Source: JAWKOK01 sp963848115
Lineage (GTDB): Bacteria > Chloroflexota > Anaerolineae > Caldilineales > Caldilineaceae
Direction: 5' to 3'
Length of the DNA stretch: 64,000 nt
Assembly (NCBI GenBank): GCA_963848115.1
Contig: CAWKCP010000012.1
Location: 140,620 to 204,619 of the forward strand
Shown: positions 17,809-27,695 of the stretch, in pieces
How positions within the stretch are numbered: position 1 is the stretch's first letter
How the letters are laid out: the number at the start of each line of letters is the position of its first letter
The notes under the pieces: generated by a model
The model's database searches: none
What the model saw: only the letters and a program-made list of their open reading frames with translations
Told to the model about the DNA's origin: nothing
Translations under genes and position numbers: made by a program

Positions 17809-19971
17809 ATGATAGGTATTCTTGCAGACACAAGAACCAATACATTCGAAGGCGTTCTACTGTCAATCATAGCAGTTGCAGCGCTTCTGTTCGCCCACCC
17901 CACAAAGCATACTGACCGGGCGTCAATGTTGTTGAGCGCCTTTTTTGTTTGCATGAGCCTCCTCGGCCTCGCGAGAATTCTTGACGGAACGATTGCCGGC
18001 TCCCTATTCGGCCTATTGCAGGATGCCCTTGTTCTGTTGGGCGGGCTCTTCCTTGTTCAGTTTGCCTACCACTTCCCCCGCGCTGATAGTCCGCGAGGCG
18101 CGGGTGCACTCGTGGCATATTCGTTCCTGGCAATATTGAGCTTCGGAACCATCATTTTCCTCGCGATTGCAGCCTATAGGCATCCTGCAGGCTATATCGA
18201 GATCCCTGAATACTACTGGTATCTCATGCCCTTGGCCATAGTCCTCGCAATAGGGTTTTACTTGCGACGATCTCTTTTCTATGCCAGTCTGCCCGACGTC
18301 AGTTCTGTTGGCTGGCGGCCCCGTATTTTTCAATCTGCGCGAGCGCTGATACACCCGCCCAACAACCTGGCTGCAGCGCACCGTAATTTGGCACTGGCAA
18401 TATCGGTCGGCATCCTTCAAGCCATGGCCTCCATAGGGTTATTCCCAGGCGTTTTTGGACAGTATATGATCGGTATTGGCGGCATACTGGTAGTCAGCAG
18501 CATCGCGCTCGTCTACTACAGCCACGCTCTGAAGCCAATTGGCTTCACCGCGCGATTGATCGGGATTTCGCTGACTGGACTGCTGATTTTCAGCGGCATT
18601 TCCGGCATCTACTCGATCACAGCAGCGATCACAACTCAGAACGAGCCACTTCTTGAACAAGTGCAGATCGCGCGTCAGGCAATCACTGAGAACCCTGATG
18701 CCGTGATACCACAACTTTCGCTGGCAGCCTACATTGTAAGCTGGCCTGAGCCGACAGATTACCAGTTGACCGATCTGCAAGTGCATTTCCTTGCAGAGGA
18801 CATCACGCGAGATGATCTGGATTCAGTACAGGGTTTGGGCGGTCCGTTCGTCGGTCTATTGGCTGGCGCTGCATCACGGTTTGCTGGTGTAGAGTTTCGG
18901 GACTATCATCGATTCCGCCTTGAATATAACCACCGCATCTACGAGATTGGCTTCCCCTGGATGGAGTACGCCCGGCCGATTCTTCGTGAAACCAACAGAC
19001 ACATCGTTATGACGGTGCTGGGTTCTCTATTCGTGTTGCTCTTCTTTCCGCTCTTTTTTCAGCGCCATCTGCTCAACCCTCTTGGCGATCTTTTGCAGGG
19101 AGTGAGACAGGCAGATAAAGGCCACCTCGATACAACGCTACCGATCCAGTTTGAGGACGAAATCGGCAGCATTACACGTTCATTCAATGGACTTCTGAAA
19201 ACGCTGAAGGCATCAAACCAGCACAGAGACGAATATTCCGAGGAACTGAAGAAAGCCAACGAAGAGATGGAGCAACGGATAGCGGAGCGCACCCGAGAAC
19301 TGTCTGAAACAAACGAGCAGCTACAAATTGCTAGAGATGAAGCCGAGCAAACGGCTGTTCTTGGCGAGCGACAGCGCCTGGCTCGCGATCTGCACGATGC
19401 CATTACCCGATCCCTGTACGGCGTCATGCTCTTTGCACGCGCGGGTCGGGATGCGCAGGAAGTTGGCGATCAGGCCAAACTAGAAGACAATTTGATGGAA
19501 ATCGAAACCAATGCCTTGCAGACGCTGAAAGAGATCCGCGTGTTGTTGCATCAGCTTCGGCCATTGTCGCTGGAGCACGGCGGCTTACCAGGGGCAATCG
19601 ATCAACGGTTTGATCAGGTGGAACGTCGACTGGGCATCGCAGCAACCGCGAATTTCGAGGACAATCTCAGCCTATCGAGAAAAGCTGAGGAGTCCATTTA
19701 CCTGATCACAACCGAAGCGCTCAACAACAGCCTCAAGCATAGCCACACCAAAAGCGTGCATGTTCGCCTCGGACGCGAAAATGGCAACATTCAGTTGATC
19801 GTTGAAGACAATGGACAGGGCTTCGATCCATCCAAACCTACGGTGGGCATGGGACTCAACAATATGCGTGAACGAGCCGATCTACTGGGCGGTGAGATAG
19901 ATATCGAGACAAATGCGGGGACAGGGACTCGCGTCCGCCTGAGCATGCCTGAGTCCATGAAGAAGGAATGA
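17809..19971 (+). CDS. NarL-type sensor histidine kinase, multi-pass membrane sensor
   Basis: About 720 residues. Roughly eight N-terminal membrane helices (residues 15-290), an extracytoplasmic region (about 290-400), another helix near 405-428, a HAMP domain beginning LNPLGDLLQGVRQADKG, a coiled coil, and a HisKA_3 domain with RQRLARDLHDAITRSLYG (phospho-acceptor His529). The ATPase domain has TTEALNNSLKHS, EDNGQGFDP and GMGLNNMRERADLLGG. The ATG at 17809 is preferred; an in-frame TTG at 17776 is also open. The stop is 13 bases before the cognate NarL-type response regulator. Signal unknown; the extracytoplasmic loop suggests an envelope or external cue. Confidence 0.92.
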   Translation: MIGILADTRTNTFEGVLLSIIAVAALLFAHPTKHTDRASMLLSAFFVCMSLLGLARILDGTIAGSLFGLLQDALVLLGGLFLVQFAYHFPRADSPRGAGALVAYSFLAILSFGTIIFLAIAAYRHPAGYIEIPEYYWYLMPLAIVLAIGFYLRRSLFYASLPDVSSVGWRPRIFQSARALIHPPNNLAAAHRNLALAISVGILQAMASIGLFPGVFGQYMIGIGGILVVSSIALVYYSHALKPIGFTARLIGISLTGLLIFSGISGIYSITAAITTQNEPLLEQVQIARQAITENPDAVIPQLSLAAYIVSWPEPTDYQLTDLQVHFLAEDITRDDLDSVQGLGGPFVGLLAGAASRFAGVEFRDYHRFRLEYNHRIYEIGFPWMEYARPILRETNRHIVMTVLGSLFVLLFFPLFFQRHLLNPLGDLLQGVRQADKGHLDTTLPIQFEDEIGSITRSFNGLLKTLKASNQHRDEYSEELKKANEEMEQRIAERTRELSETNEQLQIARDEAEQTAVLGERQRLARDLHDAITRSLYGVMLFARAGRDAQEVGDQAKLEDNLMEIETNALQTLKEIRVLLHQLRPLSLEHGGLPGAIDQRFDQVERRLGIAATANFEDNLSLSRKAEESIYLITTEALNNSLKHSHTKSVHVRLGRENGNIQLIVEDNGQGFDPSKPTVGMGLNNMRERADLLGGEIDIETNAGTGTRVRLSMPESMKKE

Positions 19972-19984
19972 AAAAAAGAATGAT

Positions 19985-20636
19985 ATGGACTCTCTGATAA
20001 CAGTTCTGATCGTTGACGACCATACAGTCGTGCGCAAGGGTCTCAGCGCTCTGCTGACGTCAAAATACGATATTGAAGTGATCGGCGAGGCGGCCGATGG
20101 TGTCGAAGCCGTGCACAAAGCGCGGGATTTGAAGCCGGATGTCATTTTGATGGATATGGTGATGCCGCGCATGAGCGGGCTGGAAGCGATCACCGAAATC
20201 AAACGCCATAGCCCGGATGCCCGCATCATCATTCTGACCAGCTTTAGTGAAGAAATCCAGATCGTGGCAGCGATCAAGGCGGGAGCAGCGGGGTATGTCA
20301 TGAAAGACGCTTCGCCTGACGAGTTGGTACACACCATCCACAGCGCCTACTTTGGAAATCTTACGTTGTCAAAGGACATGTTTCAGTTGCTGATGTCAGA
20401 TGCCGACAGTAGCGATTCCACACAGGTATTGGACAGCGTCCTTGACCACGCGCGAGGTCGATGTCCTCCGCGAACTAGCACGAGGCAATTCCGATCAAGA
20501 GATCGCTGAGGTTCTCTTCGTGAGCACAACAACTGTGCGCACCCATATAAGCAGTATCCTGAGCAAACTCAGTCTAGACAATCGAACGCAAGCCGCGATA
20601 TACGCCCACAATGCTGGGCTCCTCTCCAAAGAATAG
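19985..20636 (+). CDS. NarL/FixJ-family response regulator (frameshift before the HTH)
   Basis: Receiver domain residues 1-120 with acidic pair D11/D12, phospho-acceptor Asp57 in DVILMDMVMP, Thr in IIILTSFSEE and Lys in YVMKDASPDEL, then a LuxR-type HTH (LTTREVDVLRELARGNSDQE, VSTTTVRTHISSIL). The receiver frame runs on to a stop at 20509 while the HTH is in a different frame from about 20430, so a one-base indel near 20430-20445 separates them. The HTH is well conserved, so the shift is more likely a sequence error or very recent mutation. Partner of the preceding kinase. Confidence 0.85.
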
Positions 20637-20807
20637 ATCAGCTCTTCTCCACGACCATCAATTTAACTCATCGTACATTCGGACGAGGCGGCCCAGTGGC
20701 TTGTGGTCTCTATGTATGAGTTTAGTTTCATCGCGTTGTCAGAAGACATCTCAAACCTTCACCGGTATGATTGGACGTGACAAGACTTTCGCGTGGAGCA
20801 TCAGACT

Positions 20808-21287
20808 ATGGGCCAACTGATTCGGGTTTTGATCGCGGACGATCACGCAATTGTGCGTAAGGGGCTGCGGTCTCTTCTTACGGCGAAATACGGAATCATG
20901 GTGGTTGGTGAAGCCGATAACGGGAACGACGCAGTGGCAATGGCCTGTGAGTTACGGCCCGACGTCATCCTCATGGACCTGATGATGCCGGGCGCCGATG
21001 GGATTGAAGCAACCCGGGCAATTCAACGTCGCGAGCCAGGGGCGCGCATCTTGATCGTAACCAGCTTCAGTGAAGAGAAACAGATCATAGCGGCTATCCA
21101 GGCCGGTGCAATCGGCTACATTTTGAAGGATGCGGCTCCCGACGAACTAATCCATGCGATTCACGGTGCGCATATGGGGAAGACTTCTCTATCGGCCTAT
21201 ATGCTGCAATTCATGCTGTCCGATTCACGAGGTTTGGATTTGGATCCGCCAATCGATTCATCCACGGCTGATGGTCTCCTAGACTAA
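20808..21287 (+). CDS. Receiver-only response regulator, paralogue of the preceding gene
   Basis: 159 residues from ATG 20808 (GGAG at 20794-20797); the GTG at 20793 is also in frame. The receiver is about two-thirds identical by eye to the preceding gene: IADDHAIVRKGLRSLLTAKYG, phospho-Asp57 in DVILMDLMMP, VTSFSEEKQI and YILKDAAPDEL. It stops at TAG 21285-21287 after DSSTADGLLD with no HTH. A few codons just beyond the stop (TEVEQIAR) faintly recall the beginning of a LuxR domain, so this may be a duplicate that lost its output domain. As it stands it could act as a phosphate sink or competitor for the kinase. Confidence 0.8.
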   Translation: MGQLIRVLIADDHAIVRKGLRSLLTAKYGIMVVGEADNGNDAVAMACELRPDVILMDLMMPGADGIEATRAIQRREPGARILIVTSFSEEKQIIAAIQAGAIGYILKDAAPDELIHAIHGAHMGKTSLSAYMLQFMLSDSRGLDLDPPIDSSTADGLLD

Positions 21288-21358
21288 TGCCATACCGAAG
21301 TAGAGCAAATAGCTCGGGCAAGTCTCGTGGCGACTCTGCAGTCCTTCAGGAGAATTTG

Positions 21359-21784
21359 ATGCTGATTGAACTGAGCAAGCGAATTGACCAAATCCAGCTC
21401 CGTCCATTTACCAGGCTGGAGGTTATGTTATTGGTCTCTCTTTTTCTTTTTGGCGCTTGTGTTTCAAAAATCCAACCAGAACCCGACACACTCTATCAGA
21501 ATCGAGCAATCGGCTACGAGTTCAGCTTTACCGAAACCGATGATAGTGTCCGGATCGACTTGCGCAACATCAATGAGGACGTCCTGGATGTTGAGACCAT
21601 CGGCTTCTACGCTATCGATGGCGAAAACATCATTGCCATTGACGCGCTCGAAATTGAGCAGAAACAACTCGAACCCCAAGCGACCACGCTTATTACCTTC
21701 GCGAAAGATGGCGAGGGATTCATCATCATGAACAGCGCCGGCAGTTTTGTCTCGGGCGCGATGTTCGAGGTGCGCTATCAATGA
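21359..21784 (+). CDS. Small lipoprotein of unknown function
   Basis: 141 residues from ATG 21359, chosen because AGGAG at 21347-21351 precedes it; the frame is open back to 21287. A hydrophobic stretch ends in LFLFGAC (lipobox Cys about residue 33), then an acidic beta-rich domain (GYEFSFTETDDSVRIDLRN, ENIIAIDALEIE, ending FEVRYQ) of immunoglobulin-like look. It overlaps the next gene by ATGA, so it is translated with the secreted hydrolase that follows. No family recognised. Confidence 0.7.
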   Translation: MLIELSKRIDQIQLRPFTRLEVMLLVSLFLFGACVSKIQPEPDTLYQNRAIGYEFSFTETDDSVRIDLRNINEDVLDVETIGFYAIDGENIIAIDALEIEQKQLEPQATTLITFAKDGEGFIIMNSAGSFVSGAMFEVRYQ

Positions 21785-23977
21785 AAATAGGGATACCCAT
21801 GAATAAGACACGACCGATCATTTGGACAATTTCCGCGCTCGTCGCCTTTTTGTTCGCACTCATCTTCTCGAGCGGGCACGCGAATGCGCTGACGCCGCGC
21901 GCTGAGATGCCCGCGTTTGCCCTGCAGGAAACGTTGCAAGTTACAAACACGACCATCCCCTGCCCCATGAATTTACCCGAAGGCGAAGTGGACGGCGAAA
22001 CAGTCGTCTGCGGTCAGTTGACCGTGCCCGAAAACTGGGAGACGCCTGGTGAGAATAGGGTCAACATCACCTATGCCATCCTGAAAGCCAAGAGCGGCGT
22101 CCCCTTTGACGAACCCATCATCTATTTGGAAGGCGGGCCGGGCGGTTCAGCGTTGGAGGATATCGAAAAACTCACAGCCTATTTCGGCAAACTGCGCGAG
22201 ACGCGTGACTTCATCTACTACGATCAGCGTGGCACAGCCTACAGCAGCGATCTGGAATGTCCAGCGGCAGTCCAGTCCAAATTCATCGCCGAGGCGTTCG
22301 CAGTTGCCGATGCGGCAGCAGCGGATGAAGATGAAGCCGCCGACACTGACGAATCGGACGAGCAAATTGAAGCGAGCGAGGAACCAGCCGAGTTCGAACC
22401 TCTGCCCACACCGATACCCGTCCTGGATCAAGACCCCCAAGAGGTCTTGGAGACACAACGGGCCGTCGGCAATCCGGCGGAGGCCAGCTGCTTCGAGTAC
22501 TTCCAGGAACAGGGCGTGGACCTGAGCCAATACACCACGGCCAACAGCATTCGCGACTTGACCGCCTTGATGCAGGCGCTAGAGTACGATGCCTATAACG
22601 TCTACGGTATCTCCTACGGTTCACGCCTGGGCCTGGAACTGGTGCGCGCCTATGAAGAGATGGACGAGGACGCCTACCTACCCGAGATTCGCAGCGTGGT
22701 CATCGACGGCATCGATCCGCCCCACATCGATATCGTCACCCATTCGCCCTTCGCCACCATGAACATCACCTTGCGCATGCTCTCTGACTGCCAAGCTGAG
22801 GAGGCTTGCGGCGCCGCTTATCCCGACATTCGCCGGCGAGCGCTGGCGCTCTTGGCCCAGGCTGAAGAAACGCCTCTGGAAATATCCAGCAGCGACGGTA
22901 TGACAGCATCCCTCACGCTCTACGATCTGACCACGCTGCTCACAGGTGTTGCCGTAACAGATGGGGAAGAGATCAAGTCCATCGGCTATGCCGAATTGGT
23001 TCCCTTTCTGCCGGCGCTTGTGGATGAACTAAGCAACGGCATTGGTGACACCTACTTCGCGCTGAGACAAGGCCTACTGCCATTCGAGGAGACCGAAGAG
23101 ACACAGGGCAACCTCAGCCTCTTTGACCCATTGGCGCAACGTTCGCAGCAGCTTGCAGACGAGGCGGAAGTGCTGGCACAGGAGTTGGCCACGCTGGCCG
23201 CGCAAGCCCAACGCGGCATCAGGCGCGCTGGGCGGCGATGACGGCCTGCCCGACTTCTTCGCCCGTGAGTTGGTGCTGCTCGCCAAAGAGCAGGCATCGT
23301 TCGAAAAGACGGGCGGTTTTGGCAGGCTCTTCTTTCAAGTCTTTGCCACGCAGGATCCAAACCGCGAGACGATGGCAGAGATGATCGAATTCCTTGAGCT
23401 TGGAGAGCTGGGGCAGGCCACGTTGAACAGCATCGCCAACTTGATGAACGAAAACGAAGTGGCCGAGGCGATTGCGTTGGTACTGAGCGATCGCGTGCTG
23501 GAGCAATTGACGGAAGCCGTTCAGTTCCAGATGAACTATGCCGTGCTTTGCAACGATATGTACGCGCAATTCGACATCGAAAACGCTTTCGAGACCTATC
23601 GCAATGCCGAAGCGCCCCAACTGCTCTCCCTCCCCGGACTGCTTCCCATCTACATCACGCGCTGTGAGAACTACCAGCTAACGACCGGAATCGGCGAATC
23701 GTCCGAGCCGGTAGTCAGTCAACTCCCGATCCTGGTTGCCAATGGCGGCATTGACGCCACCACACCGGTCGAATGGGGCGAAGCTGCGGCTGAGCATCTG
23801 CCCAACGCCCAACTGGTCACCATTCCCATGTTCGATCACGGCGCCACAGCCAAGTCAGAATGTGGGCAGGATATCGTGCGCTTTTTCTTCACCTACCCGG
23901 AACAGGAAGTTGATCAAAGTTGTACTGAGGCACTCAACCCTGTCTTCATCCTGCCCAATGAGGAATCCAACGAATGA
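21781..23977 (+). CDS. Secreted TAP-like alpha/beta hydrolase 1 (frameshift in lid region)
   Basis: Exported hydrolase related to tripeptidyl aminopeptidases of Streptomyces. Signal peptide ends near SSGHANA; the mature part has YLEGGPGGSALEDI (oxyanion region), IYYDQRGTAYSSDLEC, nucleophile elbow YGISYGSRLGLE, and, in the second frame, PILVANGGIDATTP (acid) and FDHGATAKSECGQD (His). A one-base shift near 23205-23215 splits it: the first frame ends at 23241, the second supplies GALGGDDGLPDFFARELV onward to 23977. An acidic Glu/Asp-rich insert lies around residues 175-205. Starts with ATGA overlap on the lipoprotein gene and ends with ATGA overlap on the next hydrolase. Probably cleaves peptides or esters outside the membrane. 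Confidence 0.85.
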
Positions 23978-26900
23978 AACACTTTTTGTTCCCGACACTC
24001 TTTACTTTCGCGCTGCTTATGGCTGGATGTACTGGCACGCTATCCCATGACGGGTCCATCGATGAAGCCACAAGCGGATTGACGGACGAATCGGAAGCGG
24101 CCGACGAGGCCAATGGGGGTGAAGAAATGCCCGTCATCGGCATCTCCGACAAAATCGCCGGCGTCATCACTCCGATCGCGTGTCCGGTCCATCCGGACGG
24201 CGATGAAGTTGAGGGAGAGGCTTACTCTTGCGGCACATTCACCGTGCCATTGGACTATAGCGATCCTACGGGCAACGCGCTCGACATGACCTTCATGGTC
24301 CTCAAGAGCACAGGCGACAATCCCCAGCCGGATCCGCTGGTGCAACTGGTGGGCGGTCCGGGGCAGAGCGGCTTGATTGCCGGCGGTCTGGGCCATGGCT
24401 ACGAACAGGTGCGCGAGCAGCGCGATCTTGTCTTCATGTCCGTGCGTGGCACCAAGCTTGCGCAGCGCATCGGCCTCGAGCAGTGTCTTGGCACAGCCAT
24501 TGCCCATGGGGTTCCCGAGGATGAGATCGAAGCGATCGTCGAGTCGATCGCACAGTCTGTCAACGAACCGATCGACGCTGAGAGCAATTTCGAGGAAGCA
24601 CTGGCTCAGAGCCAGGAACAGGCTCGCCGACTGAACACCTTCTGCCAGGACGTCTTCTACAAGGCGGGCCTGGATGTCCGGCATTTCACCACAACCAACA
24701 CGGCCACCGACATTTTTGGCTTCATGGCAGATGATGTGGGTGCGGCCGCCTCACAAAATGATCCACGCGCGGGCATCACCCAACTGGTCGAAGACAACTT
24801 TGAGGGCGATGTTCTTCAGGGACTCCTGGCCCAGCTGGACGGAATCACAGATGATGCCCTGGCCGAACTGACAGCAGGGCTGGAAGCTACGGCTTCCGAT
24901 GGGGAAATCGACGAGGAATCGCTCGCCGCCGATATGCTGCTCCATAGTCAGTCAGATTCATATTTGCTGCGCCATGTGGTCGACTGCCACGAAGAGGCCC
25001 CATTTCAGTCGCTGGACGATGCCCTGGCCGAATATGGACACCTGGAGATCCCGCAGTTGGGCGGTCCAAAGAGCGAGTTGATCCAGACCGTCGCCAACTG
25101 CACCGGCTGGGACTTGGCCGAGGTCGACCCTGTCGACAACGAGCCGGTTGTCAGCGACATCCCCACCCTGATTCTCCAGGGCGAGTTCGACATGGCCACG
25201 CCCCTGGCATGGGGGCAGCTAGCCGCAGAGAGTCTGGAGCAGAGCACGCTGGCCATTGTCCCCTTGCAGGGCCACGAAGTCTGGACCCAGGAAAACCCCT
25301 GCATCAACACCATCGCCACCGCCTTCCTCGTCGACCCGACCCAGGCGCCCGATCTTGCCTGTCTGGCGGATCGCAAAGCCCAGTTTGTGCTGCCGGATAG
25401 CGCCGAAGAGGAGATGGAGGATTTCGACGACATGGCCGATATGCCGGTATACCCTATCCTGGAGCCGGCCTATGACAGCAAACTCGTGCGTGACTTCACG
25501 CCTTTCCTGGAAGCGATGGAAAACTTCAGCAACGCAAGGGCCGCGGAGATGGACGAACTGCTCACGGGTCGTACCATCCTCGATATCCAGGAGATGATGG
25601 ACGCCGGGCAGTTCGATTCGACGGAATTAGTCACCTATTACCTCACTCGCATCCAGCAATATGACGTGGATGTACTCAACTCGGTGATGGAACTGAACCC
25701 CGAGGCGCTGGAGATTGCAGCAAGCCTCGACGAGGAGCGAGCCGCAGGCAACGTGCGCGGGGCCATGCACGGTATCCCGGTGCTGCTCAAAGCCAACATC
25801 GCCACCGGCGACCAGATGAAGACCACCGCGGGCGCAGTGGCCATGCAGGATTGGCAGCCGGCACGGGACGCCTTCCTGGTGCAACAGTTCGCGCGATGCC
25901 GGCGCCATCATCATGGGCAAGGCCAACCTCTCCGAGTGGGCCAACTACATGGACCCCAATCTTCCCGACGGTTTTAGCGCCCTGGGGGGACAGACGCGAG
26001 ACGCCTATGGCCCATTTGATCCCGCCGGTTCCAGTACCGGCTCAGCCGTTTCCGTTGCCGCCAACCTGACCACGGCCAGCGTCGGCAGCGAGACGCAGGG
26101 ATCGATCATCGCTCCCTCATCGGTCAACGGTGTGGCCGGCCTCAAGACCAGCAGGGGGCTGGTCAGCCGCGACTACATCATCCCGCTGATCGACTGGATG
26201 GATGTTCCAGGACCGATTGGCCGCAGCGTCACCGACGTGGCCGTAATGCTAACCGCCATGGTCGGCACGGACGAAAATGATCCGGCGACCGCGGATGCCG
26301 CCGAACTGGCTGGCGTCGACTTCACCCAGTTCCTCTCCCTGGAGCAAGCGCAAGAAATACGTGTCGGCGTCGCCGGTATGTCGGAGACAATTTTCCAGCA
26401 GATCGTCGATGAGGCCGAAGCAGAAGTCGGACGCGCCCTCACTGCGGAAGAAGCCGACACCGCGCGCGCTGGATTCGTGGATTTTGTCGGTGACCCGCAG
26501 GCCATCGCGACTGTGCTCAACGCACAAGGTATCGAGACTGTCTTTATCGATTCCAGCGTCTCCCCAATCCCCGGCACCGATACCTTCACGGTGATTGAGT
26601 ACGCGTTCCAAGATTCCTTCGACCGCTTCATGGCCTCGCTTGGCGAGAACGCACCGCTCTCATCCCTGGCCGATGTGGCAGCTTTCAACAACGAAAATCT
26701 GACCAACCGTGCGCCGTATGGGCAGGCCTATGTCGAGGGGTCGGTCAACACGGCCATCACTGCGGAAGCGTATGCGGCAATGAAAGAGGGGAACATGCAG
26801 AGCAGTGCAGCAGCATTGCGTGGGCTGTTCGAGCAGTATGACGTGGATATCATCGCCTTCCGAGTGTACACCCAAGAGTATGCCCCGGCAGGATTTCCTG

Positions 26901-27082
26901 CCCTGGCCGTCCCTGACGGTCTGGCGACCGACGGCCAGCCGGTCAGCGTGGTCCTGGTCGGCGACTATCTTTCCGAACCGCAACTCCTCTCGGTCGGCTA
27001 TGCCTACGAGCAAGGGGCGCAAGGCCGCGTCGAACCCGATCTGGAATCGCGGATGCAAGAGATAGCCGCTGTTGCACCGTAG
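23974..27082 (+). CDS. Lipoprotein fusion: TAP-like hydrolase domain lacking its nucleophile segment + amidase
   Basis: A lipobox (LLMAGC, Cys18) is followed by a TAP-like hydrolase start (CGTFTVPLDYSDPTGNALDM, QLVGGPGQSG, DLVFMSVRGTK). After FTTTNTATDIFGFMADDVG the expected G-x-S-x-G elbow is absent: the sequence passes straight to lid-like sequence, though the acid loop LILQGEFDMATP and His LQGHEVW remain. From about residue 520 an amidase-signature enzyme begins (HGIPVLLKANIATGD with catalytic Lys; PAGSSTGSAVSVA; ETQGSIIAPSS with the Ser). A frameshift near 25885-25895 splits the amidase; the second frame starts RDAGAIIMGKANLSEWANY and runs to 27082. Total about 1,035 residues. The amidase may hydrolyse amides or cell-wall-derived peptides outside the cell. 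Confidence 0.82.
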
Positions 27083-27093
27083 CCATTGTCCGC

Positions 27094-27165
27094 AATTAAC
27101 CTCCGGGAGGTGGTCAGGACCACTTCACTTGCCCAATATTCGTGACCACCTCCCGGAGGTTAATT
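27094..27165. terminator. Perfect 23-bp hairpin between exported-protein genes
   Basis: Arms 27094-27116 and 27143-27165 are exact complements with a 26-base loop; each arm contains a smaller palindrome, CCTCCGGGAGG. Lies 12 bases after the fusion gene stop. Probable terminator or processed stem, possibly a dispersed repeat. Confidence 0.6.
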
Positions 27166-27198
27166 CTGTTGAAGATCGAATGGAGCGTTTTGACGAAA

Positions 27199-27642
27199 AT
27201 GAATGCAGTGATTTCTCAAGCCGTTGCAAGGCTCCGGCTTCCTCAGGCCTTGATTGCCCTGATAGTTCTGTTTTTGGCCGCCAACGTTCTTGCTGCCTGC
27301 GCCGCCGAAATGCCTGAGGCTTCCTACGAAAACCTAGATGCAGCCATCGCTGATGGTGCGGTCGAACGAGGGTGGGTACCGGACTGGCTGCCGCCATCGG
27401 CTCTGGACATCAAGGAGAAGCACGATCTCGATACCAACAGCCAGATCATGCGTTTTACGGCGCCATCCTGGAACGGAGGAACGTTGCCTGATCACTGTCG
27501 GCCCGTCGAGTCGACAGAGCCATCGAGACTCACCGCTCCCTGGTGGCCGGAGAACGTCGGCGAAATGACAGCAGAGGTTTTTGTGTGCGACGGCGGCTTT
27601 CTGGCTTTCAATGCTTCGCACGGATATTTCTGGCGTCCCTGA
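27199..27642 (+). CDS. Lipoprotein of unknown function
   Basis: 147 residues from ATG 27199, with lipobox VLAAC (Cys about 34). The mature part contains GWVPDWLPPSALDIKEKHDLD and then an F-T-A strand; I recall similar W-[IV]-P-x-x-L-P-x-S-A-x-x-I motifs in unassigned envelope proteins of several bacterial phyla. The C-terminal part has two Cys (DHCRP, VFVCDGG) that could form a disulfide. The frame is open further upstream through the hairpin, but that part is not protein-like. Lies between two TAP-like hydrolase genes. Confidence 0.65.
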   Translation: MNAVISQAVARLRLPQALIALIVLFLAANVLAACAAEMPEASYENLDAAIADGAVERGWVPDWLPPSALDIKEKHDLDTNSQIMRFTAPSWNGGTLPDHCRPVESTEPSRLTAPWWPENVGEMTAEVFVCDGGFLAFNASHGYFWRP

Positions 27643-27695
27643 ACGTGCCAGATCGAACGCGTCAACAGTACGCGTCCAATGTGAGGAAACCAAGC

